The notes under the pieces are model-generated. The model saw only the letters and a list, made by a program, of their open reading frames with translations, ran no database searches and was not told where the DNA came from. DNA of 64,000 bases, taken from positions 1,922,001 to 1,986,000 of the forward strand of contig CBDBJR010000002.1 in NCBI GenBank assembly GCA_965206445.1. Reading direction: 5' to 3'. The translations under genes and the position numbers were made by a program. Of this stretch, positions 62,501 to 64,000 are shown in pieces; the stretch's first letter is position 1, and the number at the start of each line of letters is the position of its first letter. This DNA is from CBDBJR01 sp965206445 (GTDB taxonomy: Bacteria > Pseudomonadota > Gammaproteobacteria > Arenicellales > Poriferihabitantaceae).

Positions 62501-64000
62501 GGCGATATCCTGCAACGGGGTAGTGCCGGGCGTATAGCTCACCATGACCGTCAACCCGCGTGTGACGGCGGTGCTCAACGCCAGCGTGGCCATGGTGCCA
62601 CTGATGGTTGTTCCGGTGACCGTCGGGGCCGTGCCGGTGCCGCTGACCGCTATCGTGTAGGCCGTATTGTCCGGGGTGGAGGCGGCGTCCAGGTCCTCGT
62701 TATACGTGAGGACCAGGCTGTTGCCGTTGACGGTGGCGACGCTCAGGGTCGGCGCTGCGGTGTCCACCGCATGGGCGACCTCGGCGGCCACGGCATCATG
62801 GGTGAGCACTGCATTGCCGGCGGCGCTTTGAATGCTGCTGCTGCCGGGCGTGGTGAGGGCATTGGCGTCAATGCTCACGCCGTTCGCATCGGTCTCCCCG
62901 GCGACCACCGTGTAGGCGAAGACCAGGTTGGCGCTGGCGCTGCCGCTGGTGTAGGCCGCCGCGCGGGCGGTTGCGCCGACTGTCAGCGCAATCGCCGGGG
63001 TGCCCGTGACGGTGACGTTCTCGCTGAAGGTGACCGTGACCTCGATGGCCTCGCCCAGCGCATAGGGGCCGGTACTGGTGAAGGCCACACCGCTCACGGT
63101 CGGCGCTTGCGCATTGATGCCAACTGCAAATGCAAATGTGTCAACTATGTTTCTGGTAGCTGGGTCCTCATAGCGAACGACAAAATTACAGGTCATTCCA
63201 GCTTGAGCCATCAGAGGAGTAAAGGAGAGTATGCCAACGCTGTTAATACTGTGTGCAAGACTACAGTCATTGGTTGTTTGTTGCCACAAGTTGCCAAAGC
63301 TACCACCCACGCTAGAATGATTTATATCAAAATCCACACTGAAATCGTCTCCCACATTCAGGGTTGTCGGGATGTCATCATCGGTATAAATGGTGTCCGC
63401 CGGTGCAGGCGTGGCGTTGGTCACAGACCTCGCGGTCAGCGCGGCGGCGTCGTTGCCGGCGATATCCTGCAACGGGGTACTGTCGGGCGCATAGCTCACC
63501 GTGACCGTCACCCCTCGGGTGACGGCGGCGCTTAATGCCAGCGTGGCGCTGGCGCCGCTGATGGTCGTTCCGGTGACCGTCGGGGCCGTGCCGCTACTGC
63601 TGACCGCTATCGTGTAGGCATCATTGGCCGGGGTGGATGAGCCCAGGTTCTCATCATACGTGAGGACCATGCTGTTGCCGTTGACGGTGGCGGCGGTCAG
63701 GGTCGGCGCTGCGGTGTCCACCCTGTGGGTGAGATTTTGGGGCACGGCAACATGCGTGAGGTCCGCATCGTTGCCGCCGGCGTTTTGAATGCTGCTGCTG
63801 CCGGGCGTGCTGAGGGCATTGGCGTTAATGCCCACGCCGTTCCCATCGCTCTCCCCGGCGGTCACCGTGTAGGTGAACACCAGGTTGGCGCTGTTGCTAC
63901 CGCTGGTGTAGGTCGCCGCGCGGGAGACTCCGTTGATATTCAGCGCAATCGCCGGGGTGTCCGTGACGATGACGTTCTCGCTGAAGGTGACCGTGACTTC
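59582..64000 (-). CDS. Giant surface protein 3, partial (C-terminal 1472 residues)
   Basis: The frame is open to the window end, so the N-terminus is outside. Visible in order: repeated SwmB-like domains (SMVLTYDENLGSS, SLVLTYNEDLDAAS) alternating with a IYTDDVIPATLNVGDDLSVDFD-type domain, Ig-like domains, a Calx-like segment (VGVTVTPTALTVAEAGGTAP) and the C-terminal barrel ending ELQWQWNW. The barrel and preceding 500 residues are nearly identical to protein 1, 18 kb away, while the adjacent protein 2 is more different. Same family and inferred role as proteins 1 and 2. Confidence 0.85.
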   Translation of the reverse strand, partial: EVTVTFSENVIVTDTPAIALNINGVSRAATYTSGSNSANLVFTYTVTAGESDGNGVGINANALSTPGSSSIQNAGGNDADLTHVAVPQNLTHRVDTAAPTLTAATVNGNSMVLTYDENLGSSTPANDAYTIAVSSSGTAPTVTGTTISGASATLALSAAVTRGVTVTVSYAPDSTPLQDIAGNDAAALTARSVTNATPAPADTIYTDDDIPTTLNVGDDFSVDFDINHSSVGGSFGNLWQQTTNDCSLAHSINSVGILSFTPLMAQAGMTCNFVVRYEDPATRNIVDTFAFAVGINAQAPTVSGVAFTSTGPYALGEAIEVTVTFSENVTVTGTPAIALTVGATARAAAYTSGSASANLVFAYTVVAGETDANGVSIDANALTTPGSSSIQSAAGNAVLTHDAVAAEVAHAVDTAAPTLSVATVNGNSLVLTYNEDLDAASTPDNTAYTIAVSGTGTAPTVTGTTISGTMATLALSTAVTRGLTVMVSYTPGTTPLQDIAGNDAAALTATSVTNATPEPANMIYTDDVIPATLNVGDDLSVDFDINNPDAFAGISPWRGLTNSCGDGDSINSETGLFTFSVMPAHAEMTCNFSVRFEDRTDAVIDTFTFAIRINTATPVAPVASDGSRTVMEGDSIAINLGVAGTAPVTCATSSPLPGGLTLNATCTITGDVAVDAITNGTLSQVFVITWTATNTAGADTGTYTLTVNAQNSAPTFGGAGIAAQIHAVGISISTVNLPTGSDGDGALSYNISPALPNGLGLNVTPTGNTLTGTPTREQAATTYTYTVSDSDADTATTDTDSVTFTITIVPAVGVTVTPTALTVAEAGGTAPYTVVLNSAPTANVMIAVAGAPDTAATVSTASLTFTTANWDTAQTVTITGVNDSMDNPGDRRTATVTHMPTSTDTSYNIVTIASVTVTVTDDDDLPTVPSIANPTWPIDLPIAPLMLPMADPTTGTPSYALTGTLPVGLTYDASSRTISGTPTAAGVFRLTYTVTDDIGTTTVIFTVTIGSPVEELTEQLNEQVLPQVFLKLADVGSRLIADRLSAGAIVGGGTISSQASGGEAGSAGLMAQLGQWLSGDAAEVELSRRLQNLDDVELRDFIDDLSFAADGEQVGMAGGSLYGIGNYTRLSGDEDGVDWDGDLYSGYVGLDKRLRNGALAGVLLAYSKGEFEYVDTVGGEGEYDLDISSVNPYVGWSLSEDLDIWASVGYGVGEVELNDNAEPRSSDLSVGSVSVGASGRLVASDELIAGGRSELRLRGDGSASQVDFDRSDAGFTDVSSHRLRLIVEASHLRSDASGSVRSGLEVGIRHDGGDGQDDQGLELGGSIEWGNTRGLTLSGRGRVLTLADYDEWGVSGILRLAPGQGGRGLSFSLSPGYGRDDSGTEQLWQRGASAVSSAEQTARLRMDGEVGYGMWLLGGTVRPYLGAALLQGGGGRQRMGMRLELGRGIRLELEGSRADAEHRIELQWQWNW

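Overview
The window reads as part of a GC-rich gammaproteobacterium-like chromosome. The genes are typical proteobacterial metabolism and transport genes, with one tRNA-Ser and no phage or conjugation genes. Three giant outer-membrane surface proteins and many restriction/nuclease islands suggest an uncultured, possibly host-associated organism; that lifestyle is inference. DNA composition is patchy: most genes are GC-rich, while the restriction island (about 6.4-11.9 kb), the GmrSD-like gene (16.4-18.3 kb) and a HEPN-like gene (25.4-26.3 kb) are visibly AT-richer and look acquired.

Layout. 1-6.2 kb (minus strand): partial GNAT acetyltransferase, fused 5-oxoprolinase, and a cobalamin-binding glutamate-mutase-like enzyme. 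6.4-11.6 kb (minus): a type III-like restriction-modification island (mod, res, a separate PD-(D/E)XK nuclease, a membrane protein), bracketed by two diverged copies of the promoter and first codons of the cobalamin gene. 12.6-15.8 kb: peroxiredoxin, aspartate carbamoyltransferase, ArgE-type deacetylase. 16.4-20.6 kb: GmrSD-like DUF262/DUF1524 protein and a TMTC-like membrane/TPR protein. 20.9-31.3 kb (plus): a polyamine locus (PotDABC-type importer, acetylpolyamine amidohydrolase, agmatinase) broken by a tandem duplication that leaves pseudogene copies and carries two different nuclease-like cargo genes (HEPN-like and NYN). 31.3-36.1 kb (minus): ferredoxin, acetoacetyl-CoA synthetase, thiolase, Rieske oxygenase. 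36.2-39.6 kb (minus): tRNA-Ser, PdxH, ProVW-like transporter. 40.2-41.2 kb: second ureohydrolase. 41.7-64 kb (minus): three tandem giant beta-barrel surface proteins with leucine-rich, cadherin-like and Ig-like modules, the last one cut by the window edge.

Four kinds of non-coding structure recur. (1) A palindrome (CCGCC-NNC/NNN-GGCGG) followed by tandem heptamers GGAATTA sits directly against start or stop codons. (2) A roughly 245-bp element of the CCCTCACCC...GGGTGAGGG inverted-repeat type occurs three times. (3) A promoter-like module (TTGATT, 17-nt conserved spacer, TATYCT) precedes at least four plus-strand genes, with a degraded fifth copy. (4) Long direct repeats of neighbouring gene ends flank several inserts. 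Together they suggest a genome where dispersed repeats drive duplication and cargo exchange. All comparisons here were made by eye; no database search was run.
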